Shown piece by piece: positions 1 through 8,276 of a DNA stretch of 64,000 nt (position 1 is the stretch's first letter; each line of letters begins with the position of its first letter). The DNA is from Phytopseudomonas dryadis. GTDB taxonomy: Bacteria > Pseudomonadota > Gammaproteobacteria > Pseudomonadales > Pseudomonadaceae. A program made the position numbers and the translations under genes. The stretch spans positions 35,626 to 99,625 of the forward strand of contig NZ_QJUM01000026.1 in assembly GCF_004327355.1 (NCBI RefSeq), given 5' to 3'. Below the pieces are notes generated by a model. That model did not search any database and was not told the DNA's origin. It saw only the letters and a program-made list of their open reading frames with translations.

Positions 1-2128
1 GGATCCACTTGGTGCGCGGCGAGGCCACGGTCAGGTCGCCTTCGCGGTCGCGCCCCACCAGGGGGATGCCGGCATCGGCCAGCAACTGCGGCGAGCCCTT
101 CACGTCCTCGATGGTGGTCTTGTTGTAGTTGAACGCCGCGCTCCAGCGCACGTCGCCCCAGGCGCCGAAGGGGCTGGTGTGGTCGGCGACGACGTCCAGG
201 CCGCGGGTGCGGGTGTCGAAGGCGTTGGTGTAGAAGTTGACGTAGCTGCCCGCGGCCTGGCCGGCATCGACCAGGATGGCGTCGATGACGCCGTTGCCCT
301 GGTCGTAGATGTTCGAGGTCAGGGAGATGCGGTCGTCGATGTCGATCAGGTAGGCGTCGACGGTCAGGTTGGTGCGTGGCGCGGGTTTCCAGGCCAGCCC
401 CAGGCCCAGGTTGCGTGACTTTTCCGGCTCCAGGTCGTCGCCGCCCAGGGCCTTGGCCAGGGCGCTGCCCGAGGGCGTCAGGTAGGTCACGGCGGGCACC
501 ACGTTGCCGTTGATGTCGGTGGTCACGCGGTTGTCGTAGACGTTGTAGGCGATCTGCGTCAGCGACGGCGCGCGGAAGCCACTGCCGACGGTGCCGCGCA
601 GGGCCAGGGTGTCGGTCAGTTCATAGCGCGAGTTGAGCTTGAAGCCGAAAGTGTTGCCGGAATCGTCGTCGTAGTGCTCGACGCGGGCGGCCACGCCGAT
701 GTACCAGCGCTCGCTGGGGTCGAAGCCGAGGTCGAGGTAGCCGGCGACGTTGTTGCGGATCAGGTCGACCTCGTTCTCCGGGCGGATGGTCACCGCGGCC
801 TGGGCGCCGGAGGCGGCGTTGTAGCTGCCGGTGACGTAGGCCGCTTCGTCGCCGGCGAAGGTGCTGTAGCGCTCCCAGCGATGTTCCAGACCCAGCGACA
901 CCTGGGTCGGCAGGCTCAGGTTGAAGAGGGTGTCGTAGCTGCGGGTGATGTCGGCATTGTTGACCCACTGCTCGAAGCGGAAGGTGGCCAGGTCGTCGAA
1001 CCTGGTCGGCGAGTCGGTGCCCAGCGACGGGTTGATGTTGAGGTCGCTGGAGTGGTGGCTGTTGTTGCGCCCGTAGCTGGTGGACAGGTCCCAGTCCCAA
1101 CCGGCGAGTACGCCCTTGCCGCCGAACAGCGCCTGGTAGTCGGTGTCCTTGATGTTGTTGACCGGGTAGTAGCCATCGGGAAACACCTCCGGCACCGAGG
1201 CGCTGCCGTTGGGAAAGCGGTAGTAGTTGTAGGCCTCGGCATCGCGCTCGCCATAGGTGGCGTACGAGTACAGCGTGAAGTCGTCGCCGAGCGGCAGTTC
1301 GGCGTTGTAGGCCAGGTTGAAGGCCTCGATGTCCGGATCGCCGTTCTTGATCGCGACACGGTCCCAGGCCGCTTCCCGGGCGTCGTCGGCATAGGCGCGG
1401 ATGCTGCGGTCGGCCTTGTCGTTCCATTGCGCGGTACCGCGTTTGCGGGCATCGGCCGAGGCGTGGAAGAAACCGCCAGCGCCGAGTTCGAACCCCTGGT
1501 TGGCGGCGAACTTGATGGACTCGCCCTGGCCCGAGTAGAGCTTGCCGTAGCTGCTTTCCAGATGCCCGCCGGAAGCATCCGACTTGAGGATGATATTGAC
1601 CACCCCGGCCACCGCATCCGAACCGTATTGCGCGGCGGCGCTGTCCTTGAGCACTTCGATGTGATCCACCGCGCTGATCGGGATCAGGTCGATGTCCACG
1701 GCATTCGCGCCACTGTTGTCGATCGAGCCGCGCGCGGCGGTGGCGCCATTGTGCCGACGCTTGCCGTTGACCAGCACCAGGGTGTAGACCGGCGCCAGGC
1801 CGCGGTTGCTGAGCGGGCGGGTGACCGAGTTGTAGCCGGCGATGTTGGTGCCGAAATTGAACGACGGCAGCAGTTTGGAAATCGCTTCGGACAGTTCGGC
1901 GCGTCCGGTCTTGAGCAACTGTTCACTGTTGATGATGTCGATGGGGGCCGGGCTGTCGGCGACGGTGCGCTGCTGGCCGCGCAGGCCGGTGGAAATCACC
2001 GTGACCGTGTCCAGGCGGGCTTCGCTCTCGGCGGCCAGGCCTGGCTGGGAACCGGCTCCCAGGGCCAGGGCGGTGGCCAGCGCGCAGAGCGGGGTCGATC
2101 CATGTCGTTTGTTGGCGGGGTGGTACAT
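1..2128 (-). CDS. TonB-dependent outer-membrane receptor (3' end beyond window)
   Basis: Seen: an open minus-strand frame of 709 codons from an ATG at 2128 that runs off the window edge with no stop. It begins with a signal-like segment ending near residue 33 (AGSQPGLAA), a TonB-box-like DTVTVIST near residue 40, a plug domain with LVLVNGKRRH and GSDAVAGVVNIILKS, then beta-barrel repeats rich in aromatic and Asp/Asn residues. Known: such receptors import scarce ligands with TonB energy. Inferred: because it follows an SsuBC-like ABC transporter and sulfur-type flavoenzymes on the same strand, it may take up an organosulfur compound rather than a siderophore. The spacing to the ATPase gene is about 86 bp, so it could be co-transcribed. 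The Shine-Dalgarno is poor, so the start is only probable. Confidence 0.9.
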   Translation of the reverse strand, partial: MYHPANKRHGSTPLCALATALALGAGSQPGLAAESEARLDTVTVISTGLRGQQRTVADSPAPIDIINSEQLLKTGRAELSEAISKLLPSFNFGTNIAGYNSVTRPLSNRGLAPVYTLVLVNGKRRHNGATAARGSIDNSGANAVDIDLIPISAVDHIEVLKDSAAAQYGSDAVAGVVNIILKSDASGGHLESSYGKLYSGQGESIKFAANQGFELGAGGFFHASADARKRGTAQWNDKADRSIRAYADDAREAAWDRVAIKNGDPDIEAFNLAYNAELPLGDDFTLYSYATYGERDAEAYNYYRFPNGSASVPEVFPDGYYPVNNIKDTDYQALFGGKGVLAGWDWDLSTSYGRNNSHHSSDLNINPSLGTDSPTRFDDLATFRFEQWVNNADITRSYDTLFNLSLPTQVSLGLEHRWERYSTFAGDEAAYVTGSYNAASGAQAAVTIRPENEVDLIRNNVAGYLDLGFDPSERWYIGVAARVEHYDDDSGNTFGFKLNSRYELTDTLALRGTVGSGFRAPSLTQIAYNVYDNRVTTDINGNVVPAVTYLTPSGSALAKALGGDDLEPEKSRNLGLGLAWKPAPRTNLTVDAYLIDIDDRISLTSNIYDQGNGVIDAILVDAGQAAGSYVNFYTNAFDTRTRGLDVVADHTSPFGAWGDVRWSAAFNYNKTTIEDVKGSPQLLADAGIPLVGRDREGDLTVASPRTKWI

Positions 2129-2214
2129 GCTTTGGCGTCCATTGCAAAGGTGTTGATGACATGCACTGGCCCTTGTTTCGGGTACAGAAGGGGGTGGTTG
2201 GCCGGGCGCCATCC

Positions 2215-3006
2215 TCAGATGGCGATGGCGCTGAGCGGATAGCCCGGGGTGAGAAACGGGTTGTGGTCGCGACCGATGCTGTCCGGGTCGTCCTGCTCCA
2301 CGCCGAGCAGCTCGAGCAGGCGGCTGCGGATGGCGTTGAAGCCGGCCTGGCCGTTGTCGCGCGGACGGCTCAGGTCCACGCGCAACGCTTCGGCGATGCG
2401 CCCGTGCTGCAGGACGATGATGCGATCGGCGAGCAGGATCGCTTCGTCGACGTCGTGGGTGACCAGCAGCACCGCCGGCGTGTGCACCCGCCACAGGTCG
2501 ATGATCAGGCGGTGCATGCGGATGCGGGTCAGCGCGTCGAGGGCGGCGAAGGGTTCGTCGAGCAGCAGCAGCTTGGGCTCGCGTACCAGGCTGCGGGCCA
2601 GGGCCACGCGCTGCGATTCGCCGCCGGACAGGGTGGCGGGAAAGGCTTCCAGGCGATGGGCCAGGCCGACTTCGGTCAGGGCCTGGATGGCACGGGCCTT
2701 GGCGTTGTCCACGCGCAGGCCGAGGGTGACGTTCTTCCAGGCGCGCTTCCACGGCATCAGCCGCGGTTCCTGGAAGACCGCCGCGCGCGCCGCCGGGGCG
2801 ATCAGCTCGCCGCCCTCGATGGGGTCGAGGCCGGCCAGGGAGCGCAGCAGGGTGGTCTTGCCCGAACCGCTGGCGCCGAGCAGGGCGACGAACTCGCCCG
2901 GCGCGATGTCCAGGTCCAGGCCATCGATCACCCGGTTGTCGCCGAACTGGCGGATCACCCCGCGCAGGCTGACGGCGGGTGCGTCGATCTTGCTGTACGC
3001 ATTCAT
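2215..3006 (-). CDS. ABC transporter ATP-binding protein, SsuB/TauB-like
   Basis: Seen: 263 residues with Walker A GASGSGKT (44-51), Q-loop FQEPRLMPW, signature LSGGESQRVALARSL, Walker B LLLLDEP and switch histidine LLVTHDVDEA. Known: this is the nitrate/taurine/sulfonate ATPase family, which energises a CmpB/SsuC-type permease at the inner membrane. The ATG (3006) overlaps the TGA of the permease gene by four bases, so the two are translationally coupled. No periplasmic binding protein for this transporter is visible on this strand. It may lie left of the window, or the binding protein at 11341 may serve both transporters. The substrate cannot be read from sequence. Sulfonate-like is an inference from family and neighbours. 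Confidence 0.93.
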   Translation of the reverse strand: MNAYSKIDAPAVSLRGVIRQFGDNRVIDGLDLDIAPGEFVALLGASGSGKTTLLRSLAGLDPIEGGELIAPAARAAVFQEPRLMPWKRAWKNVTLGLRVDNAKARAIQALTEVGLAHRLEAFPATLSGGESQRVALARSLVREPKLLLLDEPFAALDALTRIRMHRLIIDLWRVHTPAVLLVTHDVDEAILLADRIIVLQHGRIAEALRVDLSRPRDNGQAGFNAIRSRLLELLGVEQDDPDSIGRDHNPFLTPGYPLSAIAI

Positions 3007-3839
3007 GCTCGGTTCCTTATGAAGGTGGGGCGCCAGGCCAGGGCGAAACGCTCCAGGGTGCGGATCAGGCCATCGATCAGCAGGCCGAGCACGCTGTAGA
3101 TCAGCAGGCAGATGACGATCACGTCGGTGCGCATGAAGTCGCGGGCATCGCTGGCCAGGAAGCCGATGCCGGCGGTGGTGTTGATCTGCTCGACGAACAC
3201 CAGGGCCAGCCAGGAGATGCCCAGGGAATAGCGCAGGCCGACGAAGAACGACGGCAGGGCGCCGGGCAGGATCACGTGCCAGATCAGCTCGCGGCGGTTC
3301 AGGCCCAGGGTGTTGGCGGCTTCCACCAGTTTCGGGTCGATGTTGCGGATGCCGGCGAACAGGTTGAGGTAGATGGGAAAGGTGGTGCCGGTGACGATCA
3401 GGGCGATCTTGGTGAACTCGCCGATGCCGAACCAGAGGATGAACAGCGGCACCAGCGCCAGCGAGGGAATGGTGCGCAGCATCTGCATGGGCGAATCGAG
3501 AATGACTTCGCCACGCCTGGACAGGCCGGTGATCAGCGCGGCGACCACGCCGATGACCACGCCGATGCCGAGCCCGGTAACCGCGCGCTGCAGCGACACC
3601 AGCAGATGGCGCAGCAGTTCGCCGCTGCGGATCAGCTCCCACAGGGTGCCGCCGATCTCGCTCGGCGCCGCGATGACCCGTGCCGGAATCAGGCCGGCCC
3701 GCGAGGCGATTTCCCAGAGCAGCAGAATGGCCAGGGGGCTGACCAGGCGTAGCAGAAAGTCCGGCGTGGTCCACTTCTTCCTGGCAACGGCTCGCGTCGG
3801 CCGAGCCGTGGCGATGGATGAGGTACTGGCGTGTGTCAT
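3003..3839 (-). CDS. ABC transporter permease, SsuC/TauC-like
   Basis: Seen: 278 residues with a charged N-terminus (about 1-28), roughly six hydrophobic segments, and the cytoplasmic coupling loop LVEAANTLGLNRREL ending in VILPGALP. Known: this is the binding-protein-dependent inner-membrane component of the sulfonate/taurine/nitrate class (BPD_transp_1). It forms the channel for the ATPase encoded immediately downstream, whose ATG overlaps this stop. The aldolase-like gene lies about 30 bp upstream, consistent with one operon. The start ATG at 3839 is the first methionine of the domain-containing frame. Confidence 0.92.
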   Translation of the reverse strand: MTHASTSSIATARPTRAVARKKWTTPDFLLRLVSPLAILLLWEIASRAGLIPARVIAAPSEIGGTLWELIRSGELLRHLLVSLQRAVTGLGIGVVIGVVAALITGLSRRGEVILDSPMQMLRTIPSLALVPLFILWFGIGEFTKIALIVTGTTFPIYLNLFAGIRNIDPKLVEAANTLGLNRRELIWHVILPGALPSFFVGLRYSLGISWLALVFVEQINTTAGIGFLASDARDFMRTDVIVICLLIYSVLGLLIDGLIRTLERFALAWRPTFIRNRA

Positions 3840-3869
3840 GGCATTGTCCCGATCAGCGATGGCGAGGCG

Positions 3870-4664
3870 TCAGTGCTTGTAGTCCTGGCCGGCGGCCCGT
3901 TCCAGCTGGCGGATCAACGCATCCCAGTGCAGCTTGATGCCGGGGCCATTGCCGTCGGCGAAGCGCGCCGATTGCTGGCGAACCTTCTCGATGGCGGCGG
4001 CGGGGGCGTGCAGCAGGTCGGCGTTGCCACCGGCCTGGGCGGCGATCTGGATGTTGCAGGCGCGTTCCAGGCCGTGCAGTTCGCGAAAGGCGTGCTCGAC
4101 GCTGATGCCGCCGGTGAGCAGGCCGTGGTTGCGCAGGATGAAGATGTTGCTGTCGCCGAGGTCGGCCACCAGGCGCTCCTGCTCGTCCAGGTCCAGGGCG
4201 ACGCCTTCGTAGTCGTGGTACTTCACCCGGCTGTAGTAGGCCAGTGCGTGCTGCGACAGCGGCAGCAGCCCGCCGCGCTGGGCGGAAACCGCGGCGCCGT
4301 CGCGGGTATGGGTATGCAGCACGGCTTTGAGGTCGGGACGGGCGCGGTGAATCGCGCTGTGGATGACGTAGCCGGCCTGATTGATGCCCAGCGCCAGCGG
4401 GTCGTCGACGATAGTGCCGTCGACATCCACCTTGACCAGGTTGGAGGCGCTGATCTCGTCGAACAGCAGGCCGAAGGCATTGATCAGGAAGTGTTCGTCC
4501 GGCCCGGGAACGCGGGCCGAGAAGTGGGTGTAGATATGGTCCGTCCAGCGAAACAGCGCCGCCAGCCGGTAGGCGGCCGCCAGCTTGACGCGCACCTCCC
4601 ATTCTTCCGCGCTGACGCGTTGCTGGACGGAGGGCAGGCTGTGCAGGGTAGCGAGCGAACTCAT
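3870..4664 (-). CDS. Class II aldolase/adducin-fold protein
   Basis: Seen: 264 residues. The family metal-site signature is present as HTHTRDGAAVS, and a later histidine occurs in ILRNHGLLTGG. ATG at 4664 is preceded by GGAG at a good distance. Known: class II aldolases (fuculose-phosphate aldolase, ribulose-5-phosphate 4-epimerase, adducin head) bind zinc through such histidines and act on hydroxy/keto compounds. Inferred: it lies between a D-2-hydroxyacid dehydrogenase gene and the ABC permease, so it may process the carbon skeleton left after sulfur is released from an imported molecule. The precise reaction is unknown. Length is close to the adducin-type subgroup and no truncation is visible. 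Confidence 0.85.
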   Translation of the reverse strand: MSSLATLHSLPSVQQRVSAEEWEVRVKLAAAYRLAALFRWTDHIYTHFSARVPGPDEHFLINAFGLLFDEISASNLVKVDVDGTIVDDPLALGINQAGYVIHSAIHRARPDLKAVLHTHTRDGAAVSAQRGGLLPLSQHALAYYSRVKYHDYEGVALDLDEQERLVADLGDSNIFILRNHGLLTGGISVEHAFRELHGLERACNIQIAAQAGGNADLLHAPAAAIEKVRQQSARFADGNGPGIKLHWDALIRQLERAAGQDYKH

Positions 4665-4695
4665 GGCAATCTCCAGGCCTCGTTGGGCCATCTGT

Positions 4696-5646
4696 TCAGT
4701 AACCGCGTCCGATATCGACGAGGTTTTCCAGTGGTGCTGCCGCCTGGAAGCGCTGGAAGTTGGCGACGAAATCGTCGACGAACTGGCGTTTGCCGTCGGT
4801 GGACAGGGCACTGGTGTGGGGGGAAATACGTACCCGCGGATGCAGGTACAGCGGGTGATCGTTCGGTAGCGGCTCGGGGTCGGTGACATCCAGGGTGGCG
4901 CGGCCGATGCTGCCGTTGTCCAGCGCCTCGAGCAGGGCGTTCTGATCGAGCAGGCCACCGCGGGCCAGGTTGATCAGGTGCAGGCCGGGCTTGGCGCTGC
5001 CCAGCACATCGCGGTCGAGCAGATGGCGGGTGTCGGCGGTCAGCGGTGCCACTACCACCAGGTGATCGGCTTCGGCGAACAGATGGTGGATATCGCGGGC
5101 GGCCTCGATGCCGGGAATCTCGGCGATGGGCTGGCCGGGACGGCCCAGGGCGATGACGCGCATGCCCAGGGCCAGCGCCTTGTGCGCCAGGTTCTGGCCG
5201 ATCGAGCCCAGGCCGAGAATGCCCAGGGTCGCGCCCTTGACCGGCTGCAGGTAGGTGAAGTGCCAGTCGTCGTCCTGCACCCAGATATCCGGAAGCCGCT
5301 TGGCGGCGCTGAAGATCGCCGCCAGGGCGAATTCGGCGACAGGGTTGGCGTTGGCGCCCTTGGCGCTGCTGACCTGCGGCACATCGAACAGCCAGCGCGG
5401 ATAGAAGTCGATGCCGGACGAGGCGAGTTGCACCCATTGCAGCGACCAGGGCCAGCCGGCTGGCGGCTCCTTGAGGTCGACGCCGCGCACGTTGATGGGG
5501 CGCAGGATCAGGGTGTTGGTTTGCGCGGGAATCTGGCCGAGTCCATCGGGGCCGAACGGGACTTCGACGATGCGCTGATCCGGCAGGCGTTCGCGCAGGT
5601 AGGCGTTGGCCTCGGCGTCGAGTTGACTGGCAATCAGGTTGCTCAT
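4696..5646 (-). CDS. D-isomer-specific 2-hydroxyacid dehydrogenase
   Basis: Seen: 316 residues with nucleotide-binding motif LGILGLGSIGQNLAHKA, the substrate arginine region LINLARGGLLDQ, the catalytic Glu segment DVTDPEPLP and histidine in ISPHTSAL. The ATG at 5646 overlaps the TGA of the upstream flavoprotein gene by four bases. Known: the family reduces or oxidises 2-keto/2-hydroxy acids with NAD(P)H. Inferred: together with the aldolase-fold protein it could handle a 2-hydroxy or 2-keto acid formed from an imported sulfonated or sulfur ester compound. The substrate specificity is not readable. No frameshift or missing catalytic residue is seen. Confidence 0.9.
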   Translation of the reverse strand: MSNLIASQLDAEANAYLRERLPDQRIVEVPFGPDGLGQIPAQTNTLILRPINVRGVDLKEPPAGWPWSLQWVQLASSGIDFYPRWLFDVPQVSSAKGANANPVAEFALAAIFSAAKRLPDIWVQDDDWHFTYLQPVKGATLGILGLGSIGQNLAHKALALGMRVIALGRPGQPIAEIPGIEAARDIHHLFAEADHLVVVAPLTADTRHLLDRDVLGSAKPGLHLINLARGGLLDQNALLEALDNGSIGRATLDVTDPEPLPNDHPLYLHPRVRISPHTSALSTDGKRQFVDDFVANFQRFQAAAPLENLVDIGRGY

Positions 5647-6839
5647 AGTGCGGCCTCCCTGGCCTGGACAAAGGCGGCACGGCCGACGGCGCTCAGCGCG
5701 ACGTCGTCCTGCGGGGTGTGGATGCGGCTGCACAGCACGTCGCGGAAATGCCGCTCCAGCGGATTCTTGCGTGATAGCCCGGGGTTGCCGGAGGCCTCGA
5801 TGGCCAGTTCCACGGCGCGGATCGCATTGCTGCTGACCAGTTGCTTGATCTGCCCGGCGTGCCGGGCGTCGACCTGGCCGGCGGCGGCCGAATCGAGCAG
5901 GGTGCGGTTGGCGAACAGCAGGGTGTCGATGCGCCCGATAATCTCCTGGAAACGCGGCAGAGTGGACAGGGCGGCGCCGAGATTGGACGGTGTGCGCGTG
6001 TTCAGGAACCCCACCAGCCAGTCGCGCGCGGCCTGGGCCACGCCGTCGTAGATCGCCGGCAGCAGCACCGACATCCACAGCATGGCTTCGCCATCGAGCT
6101 CGGCTCTGGGTGCGCTCCAGGGGCTGACGCCGACGGCGTGATCGAGGGGAATCAACACCTCGTCGAAGCGCACCTCATGGCTGCAGGTGGCGCGCATGCC
6201 CAGGTGATCCCAGTCGTCGACGATACGGATGCCGGGGGTGTCGCGGTGCACCAGGTAGCCGCCGACCAGCGGATCGGCATCGTCGCTGCGGGCCCACACC
6301 AGGTACCAGGTCAGGCCGTAGCTGCCGGTGGAGTAGATCTTGCGCCCGCTCAGGCGCCAGCCTTCGGCGGTGCGCCGGGCGATGGTCGCCGGCAGACCGC
6401 CACGGGCCGGGGTGCCGAGCTCCGGTTCGACGCGAAAGGCGTTGATCAACGCGCCGTCGCGCACGGCCTCTTGCGCCACCTGCTGACGCAGATGTTCCGG
6501 CCAGTGTGGATTGGACTGCAGGCGGAAGTGCTGCAGGTACTGCATGACCAGAATCAGCGCGGTGGAGGGTTCGCCTTTGGCCACGGCGGCGATCACCTTG
6601 CGCGCCGTGGCCAGGTCGGCGCCGCCACCGCCGAGCGCGCGCGGCACCGTCAGGCCGAGCAGGCCGTGACGATGCAGCAGGGCGAAGTTCTCGGCGGGAA
6701 ATTCGCCGCTGCGGTCGTAGTCGGCGGCGCTCGCGGCCAGGCTCGCGGTGATCCCGTCGAGCAGCCTGGCGAAGTGCGTGTCGTCGCGAGGCAGATCGGG
6801 CGTCGAGAAGGCGGAGGTGGCAGCGGCGGATTGGGTCAT
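5643..6839 (-). CDS. Acyl-CoA dehydrogenase-fold flavoprotein, SfnB/DszC-like
   Basis: Seen: 398 residues from ATG 6839. It has an N-terminal helical domain, the central beta segment with GRKIYSTGSYGLTWYLVWAR, and a helical C-terminus, the ACAD fold. Known: bacterial relatives outside fatty-acid oxidation include SfnB (sulfate-starvation protein near dimethylsulfone monooxygenase) and DszC (dibenzothiophene monooxygenase), which use reduced flavin. Inferred: a flavin-dependent oxidoreductase of organosulfur metabolism, supported by the SsuBC-like transporter in the same operon. A GTG 21 bases upstream (6860) is an alternative start. It is the first gene of the minus-strand operon. The AT-rich stretch at 6930-7025 is the likely promoter region. 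Confidence 0.85.
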   Translation of the reverse strand: MTQSAAATSAFSTPDLPRDDTHFARLLDGITASLAASAADYDRSGEFPAENFALLHRHGLLGLTVPRALGGGGADLATARKVIAAVAKGEPSTALILVMQYLQHFRLQSNPHWPEHLRQQVAQEAVRDGALINAFRVEPELGTPARGGLPATIARRTAEGWRLSGRKIYSTGSYGLTWYLVWARSDDADPLVGGYLVHRDTPGIRIVDDWDHLGMRATCSHEVRFDEVLIPLDHAVGVSPWSAPRAELDGEAMLWMSVLLPAIYDGVAQAARDWLVGFLNTRTPSNLGAALSTLPRFQEIIGRIDTLLFANRTLLDSAAAGQVDARHAGQIKQLVSSNAIRAVELAIEASGNPGLSRKNPLERHFRDVLCSRIHTPQDDVALSAVGRAAFVQAREAAL

Positions 6840-6992
6840 GGGGCACTCATCGAAGGGCACAGAGGCTGGCGGGCCGCCAGCGCGTTTGTCCGTAGCGCCC
6901 CAGGTCGATGAGGTAGCTTGGATGAGACCGTATTCGTATATAGGTTAGCTGTAAAAGTCTTTTTGGTTCTAAGCTAATTATTTAAATATAGA

Positions 6993-7010
6993 ATTAATAA
7001 TCCTATTAAT
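6993..7010. promoter_or_regulatory. AT-rich palindrome upstream of the minus-strand sulfur-type operon
   Basis: Seen: perfect inverted repeat ATTAATA-ATCC-TATTAAT in a markedly AT-rich stretch (about 6930-7025) between the flavoprotein gene start and the end of the lysR gene. Inferred: promoter/operator region for the operon reading leftwards, possibly the LysR target. In such AT-rich sequence a short palindrome can arise by chance, so this is tentative. Confidence 0.35.
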
Positions 7011-7118
7011 ATGCAAGTTATGAATTTTAAGGGGATTCGGACGGTAGCTGTCGAGCCCCGCTGGGGCGCAAGGCTGCGAGCGGCCCGCCGGGCGAGCCGC
7101 TGGACGGGGAGGCGGGGG

Positions 7119-8024
7119 TCAGGCGTCCGCTTGCAGGCGCTTGGCGGCGACGGCGCCGAACAGGTCGACGGCTCCCTGCAGGTTGCCGAGGTATTGTGGA
7201 TGCAGCAGCCACAGGTCGATCAGCGGCTTGAAGTCGCTGACGCCGATCACGTCCAGTTGCTCGCGATGGCGGCTGCGCGCCAGCAGGGGCGAGGGCACCA
7301 GACCCAGGCCCAGGCCGCTGGCGACCAGGCCCAGTTGCAGTTCGGTCCCGAAGGTTTCCAGGTTGATCTGCAGCGACAGGCCCTGTTCCGAGAGTGCGCG
7401 CAGCAGGCCGGCGCGGAAACCGCAACCGTCCGGGTTCAGCACCCAGCCATGCTGGTAGCAGTCCTTGAGCTTGTAACTGCGCTTGCGCAGCATGCCCTTG
7501 GCGGCGACGACCTGCAGCGACATGCGGCCGATGGAGCGGCTGGCGATACCTTCGGGGAAGATCTTGCCGGCCGGAAACAGGGCGGCGGCGGCGTCCAGCT
7601 CGCCGTTTTCCATCCGCGCGATCAGGCTGCTGCCCCAGCCATTGACCACCTGGGTACGCAGCTCGGGGAAGGTTTCGCGGATCTGCTGCAGGGCATCGAG
7701 CAGCACCACGTCGCTGATGGTCTGTGGCACGCCCAGGCGCAATGAGCCACTGGGCGAGCCGTCGCTGGCCACCAGTTCGCGCAGCGAATCGATCTCGCGC
7801 AGGATGGCCTTGCACTGCTCGTACACGCGCCAGCCCATGGGCGTCGGTTTCAGCGGCTTGGTATTGCGGTCGAGCAGGTTGGCGCCAAGATCTTCTTCGA
7901 AGTTCTGCACGCGCCGGGTGATGGCCGGCTGGGTCAGTTGCAGGGCATCGGCGGCCAGCTTGGTCGATTGACAGCGGATGACAGCGACGAAAGCATCCAT
8001 GTCATCAATCTTCATCTTCGACAC
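7119..8024 (-). CDS. LysR-family transcriptional regulator
   Basis: Seen: 301 residues. The N-terminal winged helix-turn-helix covers about 5-65 (STKLAADALQLTQPAITRRVQNFEEDLG), a linker helix follows, then a periplasmic-binding-like effector domain from about 95 to the C-terminus. Known: LysR regulators activate an adjacent operon when bound to a pathway ligand and usually repress their own gene. It reads toward the flavoprotein operon and away from gntR, so it probably controls the leftward operon and possibly the rightward one. Start is uncertain: GTG at 8024 or ATG at 8015, neither with a strong ribosome site. A long inverted repeat lies directly upstream (8030-8057). Confidence 0.92.
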   Translation of the reverse strand: MSKMKIDDMDAFVAVIRCQSTKLAADALQLTQPAITRRVQNFEEDLGANLLDRNTKPLKPTPMGWRVYEQCKAILREIDSLRELVASDGSPSGSLRLGVPQTISDVVLLDALQQIRETFPELRTQVVNGWGSSLIARMENGELDAAAALFPAGKIFPEGIASRSIGRMSLQVVAAKGMLRKRSYKLKDCYQHGWVLNPDGCGFRAGLLRALSEQGLSLQINLETFGTELQLGLVASGLGLGLVPSPLLARSRHREQLDVIGVSDFKPLIDLWLLHPQYLGNLQGAVDLFGAVAAKRLQADA

Positions 8025-8029
8025 TCACA

Positions 8030-8057
8030 TATTAAGGGCAGGAGAAATACCTTAATA
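8030..8057. promoter_or_regulatory. Inverted repeat at the lysR start, candidate LysR operator
   Basis: Seen: perfect 8-base arms TATTAAGG and CCTTAATA separated by 12 bases, six bases upstream of the lysR GTG. Known: LysR proteins bind interrupted dyads that overlap their own promoters. Inferred: autoregulatory site. The first half-site core also appears near 7027 (TTTTAAGG) upstream of the leftward operon. Confidence 0.5.
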
Positions 8058-8242
8058 GAATAATCGCCTTTGCCGGGACGGGTCACATCATTTCGCTTGC
8101 CGCGGCGTTGATGGTTGGAGGGCTCGCTCGCTGATCGATGCCTGGCATCCCGATGAAGCCATGGCGGCCGCAATCCCAGCGATATGCTTATTCGATAAAA
8201 ATATTTCTGACGCTTGGTCCTATTCGATATCTTCTCGTCACT

Positions 8243-8258
8243 ACTTGTTATGACAAGT
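8243..8258. promoter_or_regulatory. Palindrome upstream of gntR, candidate GntR operator
   Basis: Seen: 16-base inverted repeat ACTTGT-TATG-ACAAGT ending 18 bases before the gntR ATG. Known: HutC-subfamily GntR regulators bind dyads built on GT-N4-AC with symmetric flanks, often overlapping their own promoter. Inferred: autoregulatory operator controlling the whole rightward operon. Confidence 0.55.
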
Positions 8259-8276
8259 CGATCGAAAAGGATACAC

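Noticed and set aside
674..2242. 522-codon plus-strand frame opposite the TonB receptor
   Set aside because: Antisense shadow; the minus strand shows signal peptide, plug and barrel.
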